Source: Laccaria trichodermophora (lineage: Eukaryota > Basidiomycota > Agaricomycetes > Agaricales > Hydnangiaceae). Taken from it: a stretch of 64,000 nt of DNA. A program made the translations under genes and the position numbers. This document shows positions 38,442 to 48,575 of the stretch, in pieces. The stretch covers positions 2,790,001 to 2,854,000 of the forward strand of contig JACTVC010000002.1 of NCBI GenBank assembly GCA_018417955.1, given 5' to 3'. The notes under the pieces were generated by a model. The model was given only the letters and a program-made list of their open reading frames with translations. It did not search any database and was not told where the DNA came from. Positions within the stretch are counted from its first letter, which is position 1, and each line of letters opens with the position of its first letter.

Positions 38442-39164
38442 CAGTGGTGTCACGGCCGTCTTGACCTCAGCCAAAAAGGTCAGGCCGAAATGTGGGTCAG
38501 GCCAATTTGACCGGTCATGTCCGTGGTCAATGGGGTCAAGCGTCACGTGCATGCCAAAACAGGTCTGCCCGCGACACCATTTTGACAGTTGACAACGTTG
38601 ACAGGTGCCAGTCGTACTTAATTTTGCGACGCGAACTTAAAGAAATCAATGTATGTAAGTTTGTCAAAATGTATGTGTAAGCATGAAGAACAGGATGAGT
38701 GGTCTTGCTGCCCCACTACATTGTGTTCTAACTTGAATCATGCACCCTAAGTATGTGTCTTTTGAAGTCATACAGCTATACAATATATATATCACCTCTG
38801 AGTCACTCTTGGTGTAGAATGAGAAGACCTGGAGCAATTACAACTGCATTAAATTTATTGCAAGGATATTTTCTGTGAACATTCTAAGGATTCATACATA
38901 CACTTCTCAATTTATCAAAAAAAAAAAAACCCATCTTTCAGTCACTCCCCACCCTCTCTGAGACCAAGGCCCACAACGATCGGATTTGGCTATGGATGCT
39001 GGGATGCAACTGTTTACAATTGACTGTAGAACCGGCTGTCGGAAGGTGTTTTGCCGTTTCCCACGACCCTTTTTGGACCGGTCAGGCCGATTTTTGACCG
39101 CTTTATGGCCATTTTGATTGACCACCGGCCTGACCGGTCATGACCCGGGTCATTGACACCACTG
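38442..39164. mobile_element. Non-autonomous hAT-type DNA transposon (723 bp)
   Basis: The ends are inverted repeats beginning CAGTGGTGTCA on each strand (11 identical bases, then related sequence rich in TGACC and GGCC). They are flanked by an exact 8-bp duplication, GCCTGACG. An 8-bp duplication with CAG-starting termini is the hallmark of the hAT superfamily. The interior is AT-rich with subterminal repeats of GGTCAGGCC and TGACCGGTCA type near both ends and has no transposase frame, so it would need a transposase supplied from elsewhere. The exact duplication suggests the insertion is not very old. It sits between the start codons of CK2 alpha (-) and the SET-domain gene (+). Confidence 0.88.
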
Positions 39165-39172
39165 GCCTGACG
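39165..39172. repeat. Right target-site duplication of the hAT-type element
   Basis: An exact copy of GCCTGACG at 38434-38441, 63 bp upstream of the SET-domain ATG. Confidence 0.85.
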
Positions 39173-39234
39173 AACATTCAACTTGGTGTCGTCTTGCCTT
39201 GGTTCAAAAGTTTGCTTCTAAACTGTTTCATGGA

Positions 39235-39857
39235 ATGCCGTCCAAGGTGAAATCACAGCCATTACATTGGCCAAAACATATCCAGTACATTATATCTCCT
39301 TGTTATCACCAATCAGTAACCTCTTCAACGCGACAGTTCATAGTCGAATCGCCAACGCCTCCACAAAAGATAACGCAGACAAGGAACTGTAAGGTTGTTA
39401 TTCGACCTATAACGGTCTCCTCCCATCCAGCTTGTGGGCAATATGGTTTGTTTGCAGCGCAAAAAATACCTCCCAAGACATGTATTATGGACTACATGGG
39501 TAGGCTTGCTTCCTTAAATCCGACGTATATTCTCCTGAATTTTGTCCGAATATTGTAGGTGAAATCCACTGTGATGATCGCCCCGAATCTGATTACGACT
39601 TGTGCCTCCATCGTTTCGTGGATGGGCGTAGCATCGGCATCGATGCGAGTAAAATGGGAAACGAGGCTCGCTTTATCAATGACTACCGGGGCATTGCAGA
39701 AAAGCCCAACGCCATCTTCTCTGATACACGAGACCATGGGGGCGAGCTGCGCATGTATATCTGGAGCTCCCAGGAGATCAAGAAAGGAGACGAAATTCTT
39801 GTATCCTATGGAAAATCCTGGTGGCGAACACGCCAAGAGGTGACGAATGTGAAGTAG
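39235..39857 (+). CDS. SET-domain protein, putative lysine methyltransferase
   Basis: Two exons (39235-39499 and 39559-39857) give 187 residues. The SET fold is seen in CGQYGLFAAQKIPPKTCIMDYMG, DYDLCLHRFVDG, then GNEARFINDYRG (the usual RFINH-type motif, here with Asp after Asn), IFSDTRD, ELRMYIWSSQEIKKGDEILV and SYGKSWW. The chain is nearly all SET domain, with no pre-SET or post-SET cysteines and no other module. The substrate (histone or not) cannot be told. The hAT-type element ends 71 bp before the ATG, so the 5' UTR or promoter is probably shared with or altered by it. Confidence 0.8.
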
Positions 39858-40180
39858 GAGACGGCAATTTCTACGTCAACAACGATAAGACACCGCGCAA
39901 AACCTCTCACGAGCTTTCACGATATATTTCCGGGCTCAGGCGGAGATTGTCCCCACATACCTATATGAGTTAGCGCCAGGTCCCTTTGGTAAAAGAAATA
40001 AGTATGTACTAGTTCTTAGATCAGATTGCGACCGCATTTATTGTGGCGCGGGCGCCTTCACGCATTTGAGCAAATTTTGGCCCTGAATAAATAAAATTCC
40101 CAGTCAGTTGCTGGCAAACAGTGGCAAACACCAAATTTCTGACTTTCACAGGTGTTTCGTTTCTGTTCTGTCGGTGTTCA
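39858..40180. other. Intergenic region, SET / DnaJ
   Basis: About 320 bp, 3' UTR of the SET gene and promoter of the DnaJ gene. Nothing else was recognised. Confidence 0.5.
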
Positions 40181-41904
40181 ATGCCTTCACGGCTACCAGC
40201 TCAGGGCTTCTCCTCATTTATTGCGTTTTATTCCTGCTCTCGACAACAGGCACGCCATTTTTCTATTTTCCGTTCTCATTGTTCCCGGACGCAAACCTCG
40301 GGACGGCCCCATCTAATTGGCCACGCGAAACGAAGCAGTAACAAGGTATTTCCATCCATTTTCGAGGACATACACAACTCATACCAATCTAAGCGCGGTC
40401 TGCATGCCACTCCACCCCTCGCGGCTGCAGGCCCAAAAAATCCTTACGACGTGCTTGGTGTGAAGGCCAACGCAACCGCTGCTGAAATAAAGAAGAGTTA
40501 CTTTGCTGTATGACTGTCCGTTTTACTCCTTCAGTTCCGCTTCTTAGCTTATTTTCCAAGCTGGCTCGTAAATACCACCCAGACACAAATCCAGACAAGA
40601 ATGCAAGGGACAAATTTGTGGAAATACAGGATGCATACGACGTTTGTTGCAAAGTTCTTTCTGCGCTTCCCCCCTTTTGCTCACTACTTTGCTTCTAGAT
40701 ATTGAAAGACAAAGATAAACGCGCCGCATTTGATAAATATGGGTCTTCGTCGCAACAGCCTGGTTTCGATCCGAATGCATTCACCCAAGGTGGTGGTGGC
40801 TTTGGATCATTTGGTGGTTTTAGTCAAGGATTTGGAGGAGCCGGATCGCATGCAGACATCTTTGAATCTCTTTTCGGCGCTTTTGGGGGTGGTCGGGAAT
40901 CTCGGTCCACTGGACCTCAGCGCGGTGAAGACCTTGAAGCAGCCGTTGGTGTCAGTTTCCTAGATGCATGCAAAGGCACAACGAAGACTATCAACGTATC
41001 GACCGTGGTTGACTGTGGCACTTGCTCTGGTTCTGGGCTCAAGGCCGGCGCCTCAAGATCCAAGTGTGGAACGTGCGGCGGTTCCGGCACACAGACGTTT
41101 GTGCTCAATGGAGGTTTCCACATGGCCAGCACCTGTTCAACTTGTTCTGGAACTGGAACCACTGTTCCGCGTTCTGGACAGTGTTCATCGTGCGGGGGTA
41201 TTGGAAAGGTTCGGGTGAAGAAGACGGTACAAGTTAAAATACCTGCTGGTAGGTTGTTTGGTAAAATCGAATATGTTTTTTTCTTCTTAGCTTTGATGTA
41301 GGCGTTGAAGATGGCATGACACTGCGTTTGGATCGGATGGGTGATGCTCCAATATCCGGCGCAGGTGTCAATGGAGATCTGTTGGTCCGCGTCAACGTCG
41401 CTCGCTCCCAAGTATTTACGCGACAGGGATCTAACCTTTACCACGACGCTCGCATTCCATTTCACACTGCGGTTCTGGGTGGCAGAGTACGCGTTCCAAC
41501 ATTAGAGGGGGATGTCGATGTGCGCGTTCCTGGAGGTACTCAACCGGGAGAGGAGATGGTATTGAAAGGGCGGGGCGTGCCACCACTATACGGTTCTGGT
41601 AGTGGAGATCTCTTCGTTAGATTCGCGGTTACTCTGCCGAGGTACTTGTGCCACTTTTACATCCTCTCCTGTGCTGAAGATTTTCAGGTCCCTTTCAAAA
41701 CGGCAACGAGAACTTTTGCAAGCATATGCCGACGACACTGAAGGCAGCGCTCCTTTGAAGGCGTCAGGTGAAAAGAGCGGACAAAGTGAAAAATCCGCTG
41801 AGAATGATGACAATGGTACGGAATCTTTTCTACCTTCTTCGTCATGGTCAAGTGGTTGGATATCTCGGGGGTGGCAAAAGATACGAGGGTTGATTGGTGT
41901 CTAA
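40181..41904 (+). CDS. MDJ1: Mitochondrial DnaJ (type I Hsp40, Mdj1-like)
   Basis: A co-chaperone of mitochondrial Hsp70. Five exons (40181-40507, 40561-40641, 40699-41248, 41302-41641, 41688-41904) sum to 504 residues. A long Ser/Arg-rich leader (about 80 residues) fits mitochondrial import. The J domain has NPYDVLGVKANATAAEIKKS and the HPD motif (KYHPDTNPDK). A Gly/Phe-rich linker follows, then four zinc motifs CGTCSGSG, CGTCGGSG, CSTCSGTG and CSSCGGIG, and the substrate-binding region with GGRVRVPTLEGDVDVRVPGG. The C-terminus is acidic and ends GWQKIRGLIGV. A possible further exon at about 41967-42061 would replace the last residue with an acidic tail. Confidence 0.93.
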
Positions 41905-42683
41905 TCTTTCATTGGCATGTTTTTGGTCGATGTTGAAGTTCTAAAGTCTCATAATTTCCACCCCAGCAAAGGCAGGAACCAGTAGTCCCGAGAACTCCGG
42001 TGAAGGTGACGAGTCAGGGGAAGGGGAGGTGGATGACAAACGGCAGCAGGCGACAGGGTAAATTAGAGTAATTATTTTGGTACTAATTCAAACGGTGAAC
42101 CCTCAAAGTAGGGGCCCAAATGAACCCACAACTCATCTCAGGCTTTCCTAGACAACTTCGTATTTATTCCGCGTGAGAATGGACGCCACCAAATTTTCAA
42201 TTTCTAGGTAAGCTTTATGAAGAATCGTCAGATCTCGATTGCTTTTGGAAATTAGCACAGGGCCTGTATTGAGCACCAGAAGGTGCAAGCAGGTCTAAGC
42301 AGGTGCTAGCGCTACGGCGATCTACATCCCGATCTTTCAGCCACCATTTGCCTCCAGTTTGGCCTTTCTCTCTCCACCTCTGTTCATATCTCGTTCCAGC
42401 GGCGCTACTGTCGACGTCAACGGCTTCTCTGTCATTTCTTGCCGCCTGTGTCCATCAAAACAATGGCTCACTGCAATCTCGCCAATCGAAATCTAATGCC
42501 TGAAATCGTTCACGAGATCCCCTTCCCCCTTCCAGGGGAGCTTGCCACTAGATCGCCTCTATATACTCTATCCATGCCTGGAAATATTCTGCCAAAGAAA
42601 AATAGAAGGTCGATCGCGTCCTAGATCTGAAATTCGCCGGAGACCCAAGCCATTCCTCGCCGTATAAAAGGTTCAGTGGAGGT
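41905..42683. other. Intergenic region, DnaJ / MFS transporter
   Basis: About 780 bp. Besides the possible alternative DnaJ exon at 41967-42061, I see only the promoter of the MFS gene, with a TATAAAAG at 42663-42670. Confidence 0.45.
42663..42670 (+). promoter_or_regulatory. TATA box of the MFS transporter gene
   Basis: TATAAAAG lies only 14 bp before the ATG at 42684. That distance is too short for a normal 5' UTR, so translation may start at the next in-frame ATG, 42717 (MFQEKQIP). Confidence 0.45.
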
Positions 42684-45273
42684 ATGTCGTTCGTATCTAC
42701 TACAGTCCAACGCGCCATGTTTCAAGAAAAACAGATTCCTATCACTGTCTCGACGCACGCTCTTGCAATCAAGGTCAATGGAACCAAGGACGCGTCGAGC
42801 TATTCTACGTGTTCGTCGCCGCAGATAGAATCAACCCAAGACGCATCAGTATGCAGCGATACTCAATCTTCCGTGACATTTGGGGACAACGACCAGCCAT
42901 CGAAGAAATTGTCAACCTTTCGTCTTCTCGTGGCTCACGTTGGGTAACGAAGCGCTTTGACATTGTATACATGGCACGAACGTTCTAATATTCTTTGCCC
43001 ACAGTGCTGCGATGGCCCTATTTCTGGCTACTACGGACGCGGTACGCCGAAGTCATTACCACGGAATACTTCTTTTCTCACGTGGCCCTAGACAATAGTT
43101 TCGACGAGCTTGCCTACGATTGCAAGCGAGTTCAATGCCTCCCAAATTCAGTACACATGGGTTGGCGTGGCTTATATGCTCACGCAAACCGCCTTTCAAC
43201 CTTTGTACGGCCGGATCTCTGACCTTGTTGGTCGTAAAGCTAGTACCATTTTGCCACTCACACCGCTTCACAATGCCTAACATATCACAGAACGTTCTAT
43301 ACTCCAGCATTTCCATTTTTGCAATCGGTTCATTGCTTTGTGGTGTTGCTCGAGTAGGTAATATTACCGACATTTTTACGTGCTGCTAATCTTAGCTTCG
43401 ATTTCAGTCCGTTGAATGGCTTATTGCGGCCCGTGCACTAGGTAACTTATAATACATTGGTCATGTGGATACAGGTTAATGTTCACTTATTAGCTGGAAT
43501 CGGTGGGGGCGGCATCGTAAGTTCCGTGTGGGTTATTACTGCGGAGATCGTAGACGTGCAACACCGCGCAAAATGGTCTCAGGCTTTGAGCGTCACATGG
43601 AGTTGCTCAGCTATTGCTGGCCCCCTCCTCGGTGGCGTTTTTAGCGGTATGTTCCAAAGCGACTGATCGATTGTGGCTGGCAAGTTGACGAGAAAATAGA
43701 TGTGCATCAATCAAGTCCACTGAGTTGGAGATGGGGTTGTGAGTGTACTTTTGTCCCTGAGGAGGTGAGGTCTAACACAATATCAAAGTCTACATCAACC
43801 TGCCAATCTGCTTCGTTGCTCTCGTTGTCTTGTCAAGCTCGCTTCGTGGCATCACATTCACTCAATCATCTAGCGCGTCATGGCGTACTCTGGTACAAAA
43901 GTTTGATTTCGGCGGATTGTAATTCCTTTTGGCCTCGGGTTTCATTTGGGTCCTCAACTTTTACAGGTTCTTGTTCATGGGTGGCACCAGTTGTATCATC
44001 ATTGGGTTTGGCTTTGCTACCGAATTGGGATGTGAGCTTATTCTCATACCACGAGCCCAGCATTGATTTAATGGACGAATATAAGGGTCGAAACCTTCTA
44101 CTTTGGTCCTCATAATATCAGGAATTGCAATTCTGATCTGCGGCGGATTTTACGAAAAATATACATCAAGAGACTGTCTATTTCCAGCGACGACCTTTAC
44201 TGACCTTACAACAAGTAGGCGTTGATGCTTCTCGACATAAATTTCCTTTGAAGCTTTTGCCCAGCCACGATTCTCATCATAACTTTCCTTCACAATTTTG
44301 CGTTCAATGCAGGAACATTTTACTTGGCATTATTTTATCAGGTCAGCATATGACGTTCTTGGGACCCTCTTGTTATTAACATATTTTTAAGGCTGCAAAC
44401 GGTTCGACACCTTTCCAAGCTGGCATTAAGCTTCTCCCTTACTCGCTTGGTTCATCATTGGCCTCGATGCCTGTCGCCTGGTTTATCGGTTATATGCAAA
44501 AACGAAGCCACGATACGAGCGCGCAAAATAATATTGTTTCGGTCGGATTGCTGCTGTCTACAGCTGGTTTCGGTTTGCGACAGCACTTTCCTTCCAAAAC
44601 ATTCCTTATATTCGTCAACAGGACTGTTAAGCGCTCTAAACGAACATTCAAGCGTTCTCACACAAATACTCTATCCACTTGTTGCTGGGATTGGATTAGG
44701 GATGCTCTTTCACGCACCCTATCAGATATTCGCCAATGCCTTGAAACCTCATGAACTAGCAACGGGAACAAGCGCCTTCTTCCTCGTCCGATTTACCGGT
44801 GCAACCGTTGGCCTCGTGAGCAGAAATTTTATGTCCAAATAATCTGCTAATGAACGCTGTAGGCCGTCGCTGGCGCCGTTTTTTACGCTCAGGCTTCAGC
44901 TAATCTTCCTCCCGGTCTTCTTTCTGCGGATTCTGGATCATCAATTGATTACACAGGACTTGCTTTACTTGAGCCACCAGAATTTAGATCCAAAGTTCTG
45001 CATGTTGTCTCATCTTCAATTCAGGTATTCCATTCATGTAATCCAACTGGGTGGCCTTGACTAATTTTGATACGAAGACGATATGGGCGGTCTGCTCACC
45101 GTGTTTAGGCGTCGCCTTCCTTGTAAGAAAACCGGTCACGGGAGATATTGCAATTACAAACTGACGTTCCTTCATAGACGTCTTTCCTTCTCCGCAGAGT
45201 GACCGTTGACGAACCACAACCCATGACACGGACGGATTCAACCGTTGAATCAAGCGTGACCGAGAAGGTTTAG
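42684..45273 (+). CDS. MFS multidrug transporter, DHA2-like (14-TMS drug:H+ antiporter)
   Basis: A membrane exporter of the major facilitator superfamily. The cytosolic N-terminus (about 85 residues) is Ser/Thr-rich. Transmembrane segments begin at LLVAHVGAAMALFLATTDA, followed by TIVSTSLPTIASEFNA, the family motif at the first loop (YGRISDLVGRK), SISIFAIGSLLCGVAR, the motif-rich AGIGGGGIVSSVWVITAEIV and WSCSAIAGPLLGGVFS, then WRWGFYINLPICF, typical of DHA2. Later segments include FLHNFAFNAGTFYLALFYQ and GIGLGMLFHAPYQIFANAL. The C-terminus is TVESSVTEKV. More than ten introns interrupt it; the one at 43239-43290 has a GC donor. Substrate unknown. Confidence 0.88.
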
Positions 45274-46583
45274 CAGCACGCAGATCAAAACAAATCTGTC
45301 TACTTATTGGTAATGGATGACCGATACGAACGGTTTCATTTATGACACCACCATGATCAGGCGATACGCATCTGTCAATGCATTCGATTTCCAGCCTTGC
45401 ATCTTCTCGTGAGCTGCTGGACATGAAATCGGTAGCTTTTGCGTTGCAACGTGGCCTTGTCATCGCTTCTTAGTCTTGTTGTAGCTTTCATCTCAGTGGT
45501 CTCATGATCATGGTCTGCGTCGCGCTTGTTTGTCCATAAGGCCTGATCGCGATCGTTCGTCTCATGATTGCGCCAACAGTGACAGAAAATGAAAGGCTTT
45601 TGAGTGTGTCAGCGGCATTTCATGAGCTAGCAAAGCCAGCGCGCCTCGTCCGAAGCCAACCCGAGGTACGAACGAGAACCCTTACTCGTCTTGCACAAGG
45701 GCAAACCAAGACTGTTCAAATAATTGAGATTCCGGTGAAGGTCATCCTCGAACCTGCCACATTTCGAGCTCAATGGTACGTTGGTGAAAAGATTGAAACC
45801 CGCCCTTGACCTATCGTATGGGGTGTCGGGAGGATTTCGATGGCTTGGCTAGAAGTCAAAAGCCCGTCGGATGCGCATATGTATAAAAGATCCAGCCCGC
45901 CGCACGTATCGGCGAATAATGACCCGTGTCGTGATCGCGGAAATCGAGAAATATCGAGCGATTTGCAATCGACCATTGATAAATGCAGTCTGTGCAGAAT
46001 GGCTAGTCGACCGTCCGGTTCAAGGGAGTGCCGAAATGAAAGGTTGAGAGATGCCAAGAGTGTGTGTCGATCGTTACCCCAGGTTATACAAAGCCACCGA
46101 CGGGGTGATAAACTGAGGGAATACCACCGTAGACTACGTATACCAACTCCGAGTGAGGCTAGTCTAGGAACATGACGCTTTCATGACGCAGAGAAATTTT
46201 ATTCAGGAAAATATCGCGGGGGGACGGTGATCACGAGTCGGTTTACACGAGGATGAGAGTCCAGACGATATCGGCGGATACATCCTGATACATACCAGTG
46301 TACATGTGGACCACAGTTATGTGCCTCTCTAGTGACCAATGGAATTGCTGCAATTCAGAATTAGTCATCGGCTGTGGCACACGACCTGTAATAGTATGAG
46401 AACGACAAAAGAGGTGTCCAATGCAGGTCCAACCTGCTCTCAAGTAGTCCTGAACGCCCCAGCATTTAGAAAAAGGATATAACAAATAATTGAGATACGT
46501 GGTGGAGTGAGACTGGTCTGAGCATTATTATTGTCTGTGACTCCTTTCATTCTTCTTCTGTTACCACGACCTCGACGACGAAG
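45274..46583. other. Intergenic region, MFS / choline kinase
   Basis: About 1.3 kb. Two frames (45564-45809 and 45840-46175, +) and their antisense lack any recognisable domain or splice support. A TATAAAAG at about 45882-45889 has no gene model close downstream. The last 90 bp are CT-rich and look like the leader of the choline kinase gene. Confidence 0.4.
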
Positions 46584-48142
46584 ATGTCTCCTTACCTATC
46601 TCCGATTCTTTCCCCCTCCATTACCGCACCCCCGTCCTTAGATACCACACCTTCTGTCTCCAGGCAGCTCTCCACTGCGTCCATCCAGGGTCTGGCTGAT
46701 CTCATTGTCTGTGCTTCGACCTCGTCACACCTTCCAGAAAGCTGTGTGGAGGTAGTGAAGGAAGAAGGACTCCGCCATGCGAAAATCAGTCTAGAAGCAA
46801 GGTGAGGCTTTTTATTATCATTACATTCATTAAGGAAAGCTGCAGATTGAGTTATGCCTCATGACGGTTTGATCCTTCATCCACACCACATTTTTGGTCT
46901 GACCATAGAGTCTTTTCAAATTTTTTTTCTTATAGACACTATAAGACACCTGTCTTTGTTGCTCACCTACTTGAGCTATTGAGGACTCTCCGTATACCAT
47001 CATGGTCAAACTCAGCTATCAAGTCTGAGGACATCGTCGTTCGCAAAATCTCTGGGGCTTTGACAAATGCTGTCTTTTTCGTATCTAGCATAGGGCTGGT
47101 GAAAACCCAAACCCTACTACTGCGCATATACGGCCCTTCATCGGGCTCTCTTATTTCTCGGCCCCGAGAGCTTCATACCCTCCATATGTTATCATCTCAA
47201 TACCACATTGGGCCGATTGTTTATGGAACGTTCGAGAACGGTCGCATCGAGGAATACTTTGAATCAAAAACCCTAACGCCCAATGATATACGAGATCCAT
47301 TGATTAGTCGCTGGATAGGTGCCCGAATGGCTGAGCTCCATTCTGTTGATATTAACGTGGTGGAGGGAACTTCGACTCAGACCGGAGAAGCCAAAGGGCG
47401 GGAGACGGGGGTCGAGCGGAATGTCAGGTCATGGTTAGGTCCAGCACGTCATGTGCTCGCCCTACCTTCCGTATCTGATATCGTGCGAAGAGACCTCGAT
47501 CTACACCGTTTTGAACAGGAATGGCATAGATACATGCTGTGGCTGTCCAAAGTAGACGATCTCTATACTGGTCGTAGACGAGTTTTCGCTCACAATGACA
47601 CACAATACGGCAACTTGCTGAGGTTGAAGCATCCCTCGGAAGGTCTCGATGAGCATCGACAGGTATGTGATATAAACAACTATCCGAATTACCCATATCG
47701 CATTCTAAAATTGGCTCATCTGAAGATAATCGTTGTTGATTTTGAATATGCCTCTTCCAACCCGGCTGCTTTTGACATTGCGAACCACTTTCACGAGTGG
47801 ACGGCAAACTATCATTCTTCTACGCCTCACCTTCTAGATTTCACCCGATACCCATCTTTTCAGGAACGACGGAACTTCTATATCGCTTATGTGCAACATA
47901 CCACGGTGTTGGGGGAAGATCCAGTGATGGAGGCGCCTGACCTCGAGCGCTTGGTTTTAGACCTTGACCAACAGGTTCGCAATTGGAGTCCGGCGTCCCA
48001 TGCGATGTGGGCAATCTGGGGAATCGTTCAGGCAAGGGAAGACATCGAGGGCAACATTGCAGATCCAGAGTTTGATTACATAGGTTACGCTAGGGGACGA
48101 CTTGCGGCTTTTCGCAAAGAAATTCAGATTCTTGAGTTGTAG
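46584..48142 (+). CDS. Choline/ethanolamine kinase
   Basis: First enzyme of the CDP-choline/CDP-ethanolamine (Kennedy) route to phospholipids. Two exons (46584-46801, 46936-48142) give 474 residues. The fold shows VVRKISGALTNAVFFVSS (nucleotide-binding segment), LLLRIYGPSSGSLISR, the Brenner-type motif VFAHNDTQYGNLL with its catalytic Asp, and the metal-binding choline kinase motif IIVVDFEYASSNPAAFDIAN followed by HFHEW. Segments ending MWAIWGIVQA and FDYIGYARGRL complete the C-lobe. The N-terminal 80 residues are low complexity. Whether choline or ethanolamine is preferred cannot be read from sequence. Confidence 0.92.
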
Positions 48143-48575
48143 ATCCATTGATCTGGTTGACAGTGATTACATTACATTTGCTCTAATGATATCTATATCT
48201 CTGTTCAACTATCGTCTGGGAGAGGAGAATATTGAAGAATAATGATTGAGATGGAATAAAAACATGTTACTGTTGACGACAACGATATATGATGTATGTG
48301 TTGGGATAAAAGTAGTATGTGGACGATATCAAGATGTCTGGACTGTGTGACGAGGGATGATTTTGTGAAAGACCGCAACAAAAAAAAAAGCGCTGGAAAA
48401 GCAATACAAAGAGGAGAACAGTACGGTGAGTAAATCCTACTCAATGTTATAAAGCACAGCAAAGACAAAGGGATATCTCGGAAAGAAAGGCAAGTCCAAC
48501 CAGGCGGCGAATACTCAAGATGGCCGCAAAAAGTTTGATAGAAAGGGATATACTCCAGGTTCCCGTCATGAAGAA
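48143..48575. other. Convergent 3' intergenic region
   Basis: About 430 bp between the stops of choline kinase (+) and the CCCH protein (-). Minus-strand frame 48205-48585 has no domain; nothing else was seen. Confidence 0.5.

Noticed and set aside
38907..39125. 72-residue frame inside the hAT-type element as a transposase remnant.
   Set aside because: It has no DDE or hAT dimerisation motif and partly reads the subterminal repeats.
45564..46175. Plus-strand frames between the MFS and choline kinase genes.
   Set aside because: No domain, no splice consensus and equally long antisense frames.
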